NCBI GenBank assembly: GCA_009746045.1
Contig: RPFO01000090.1
Location: forward strand, 767,298 to 829,297
Origin: Mesostigma viride
Taxonomy: Eukaryota; Streptophyta; Mesostigmatophyceae; Mesostigmatales; Mesostigmataceae
Length of the DNA: 62,000 bases
Reading direction: 5' to 3'
Position numbers and translations under genes: made by a program. Below are positions 61,053 through 62,000 of this stretch, piece after piece. Below the pieces are notes generated by a model. It was not told where the DNA came from and made no database searches. It saw nothing but the letters and a program-made list of their open reading frames with translations. Positions within the stretch are counted from its first letter, which is position 1, and each line of letters starts with the position of its first letter.

Positions 61053-62000
61053 AACATATATACTAAAATTTGTAAAACGCAGCCTTGGCACAATTTTAGC
61101 TAACACTCTTTCGAACGGCTTTCGGCTCCAGCCACTCAGCGGCGCGACTTAGAGTCCGCTTGACGAATCAGCTGCGCGAAATTTCGTTGCGACCAATCAC
61201 GAAAAGGTCAAACCACGGCGTCCATATTATCAGGGTTTTTGTGCGTTACATCCAGATGAGCCATTTGGCAGAGGTCCGTATGCCCAGATTGCGCCAGGAG
61301 CCAAACTCTGCGATGTCCTGTGTTCGCGAGCTCCAGATATAACCGTCGCAAACTTTTGGGCTGTTGGACCAAACTTTATCCTGAGGAACCAGTTACAAAC
61401 GCGCAGAAAGCTCACACGTGGATTTTCCTCTGCTCCACCGCCTGTAAGCGATTTTCCCCTGCTGTCTGCGGGGTTGGCGAGGTCACCCATCCCCGCGCGC
61501 ATCGCGCTCCCGTGCAGAGGTAGCAGTCAATCTGTACTGAGCTAGTTGAACTCCGCAAGACGTAGTTCGCGAGCTCCGTCCACTGCGCGGTTGCGCAAGT
61601 TTTCCCTTTAGTGTAGCAACATACATATTCTTTAAGTTCCACGTAAGTTGGTTGCGTAGACTTCACGCGCCAAGGCACACTGCATCATTGGCGTATTAAC
61701 TGCAAGGTTGCGGGTTCGAATCTAGGGGTTGTGCCCAAACTTTGGGTTTTTTTCTTCACCCTTTTGACAACCTCCATGAATCTTGTGGTGGAAAATCTAA
61801 ACCTAGCGCGAGCTCCTTGGCGAGGCTAGCGCCACCTGGCCCTTGGCGGCGGTACGTGGTGTCACGCATCTCCCTAGCCGGGGCTCCCTGGCCGGGGACC
61901 GGCCACAAAAAGTACAAGCTCTAATGTCGCGGGCGAAGCCCGCAAAACTTGTTAGTTAATTAAAATTCTTTTGTTTTATTTATCGTTTGCAGCTGGCCGG
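61053..62000. other. Flank of the 1-kb array, no gene seen
   Basis: Similarity to the array ends at TTTTTTCTTGTC. The sequence holds a small hairpin GCGGGC-GAA-GCCCGC at 61929-61943 and a B-box-like GGGTTCGAATCTAG at about 61710, but no complete tRNA. No coding frame is convincing. Confidence 0.4.

Noticed and set aside
52371-61152. Recurring 90-157-codon frames in the 1-kb array
   Set aside because: They overlap on both strands and in several frames, many begin with non-ATG codons, and they repeat only because the DNA does.
61685-61735. tRNA 3' half with GGGTTCGAATC
   Set aside because: The T-stem pairs poorly and no matching 5' half exists. At most it is a remnant of a tRNA-derived SINE.

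Overview
This window is nuclear eukaryotic DNA. It has spliced genes with GT-AG introns and AATAAA signals, a Ty3/gypsy chromovirus, an APE-type LINE, a CACTA-type MITE, two satellite families with higher-order structure and long microsatellites. There is no rRNA, no convincing tRNA, no operon-style bacterial gene and no CRISPR. The LINE and chromovirus types suit the green plant lineage. My best guess is a repeat-rich streptophyte alga such as Chara, but this is an impression from style and not something the sequence proves.

Layout. 1-645: CT-rich microsatellite. 708-11851: the gene-bearing part, all on the + strand. It holds a small acidic protein, a MYND-finger protein, a 66-residue protein, two proteins sharing a C-x4-C-x10-C-x2-H finger, then a multi-exon gene (4856-11033) whose reading frame is broken in several places, then one more exon or gene (to 11851). 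A short GC-rich motif (core TGCGACCGCCGGCGTTTCT and variants) recurs about 22 times here, always in introns, UTRs or spacers. It is inverted in the 10.2 kb minisatellite. 12.4-14.1 kb: an inverted satellite remnant, gene fragments on the - strand and a 96-bp dispersed element. 14101-16721: an inverted-repeat-bounded element enclosing the intact C-terminal part of a LINE ORF2. 18108-19284: a CCCA/CCCG microsatellite. 21140-24475: a 174-bp satellite with a 695-bp higher-order period, interrupted by a 479-bp CACTA MITE.

24621-41627: two related chromoviruses on the - strand, one nested in the other. The young one (25200-35969) has two identical 571-bp LTRs and a GTACT target duplication. It encodes an extra 5' ORF with an RNase H1-like hybrid-binding domain, then gag, pol (protease, RT, RNase H, integrase, chromodomain) and a large unknown ORF before the 3' LTR. 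The older host copy is decayed, truncated on the left, and has itself interrupted a coiled-coil coding segment at 41628.

43886-50256: an apparently intact LINE on the - strand with ORF1, ORF2 and a (TTG)n tail. 52148-61052: nine tandem units of about 0.95-1.07 kb arranged in a 3.0-kb higher-order repeat, each ending in a perfect G/C hairpin followed by T6. The rest is unannotated spacer.

Together this is a repeat-dominated chromosome segment in which one compact + strand gene cluster sits among nested mobile elements. Several single-base frame breaks fall in homopolymers of otherwise young elements, so some apparent pseudogenes may be assembly errors.
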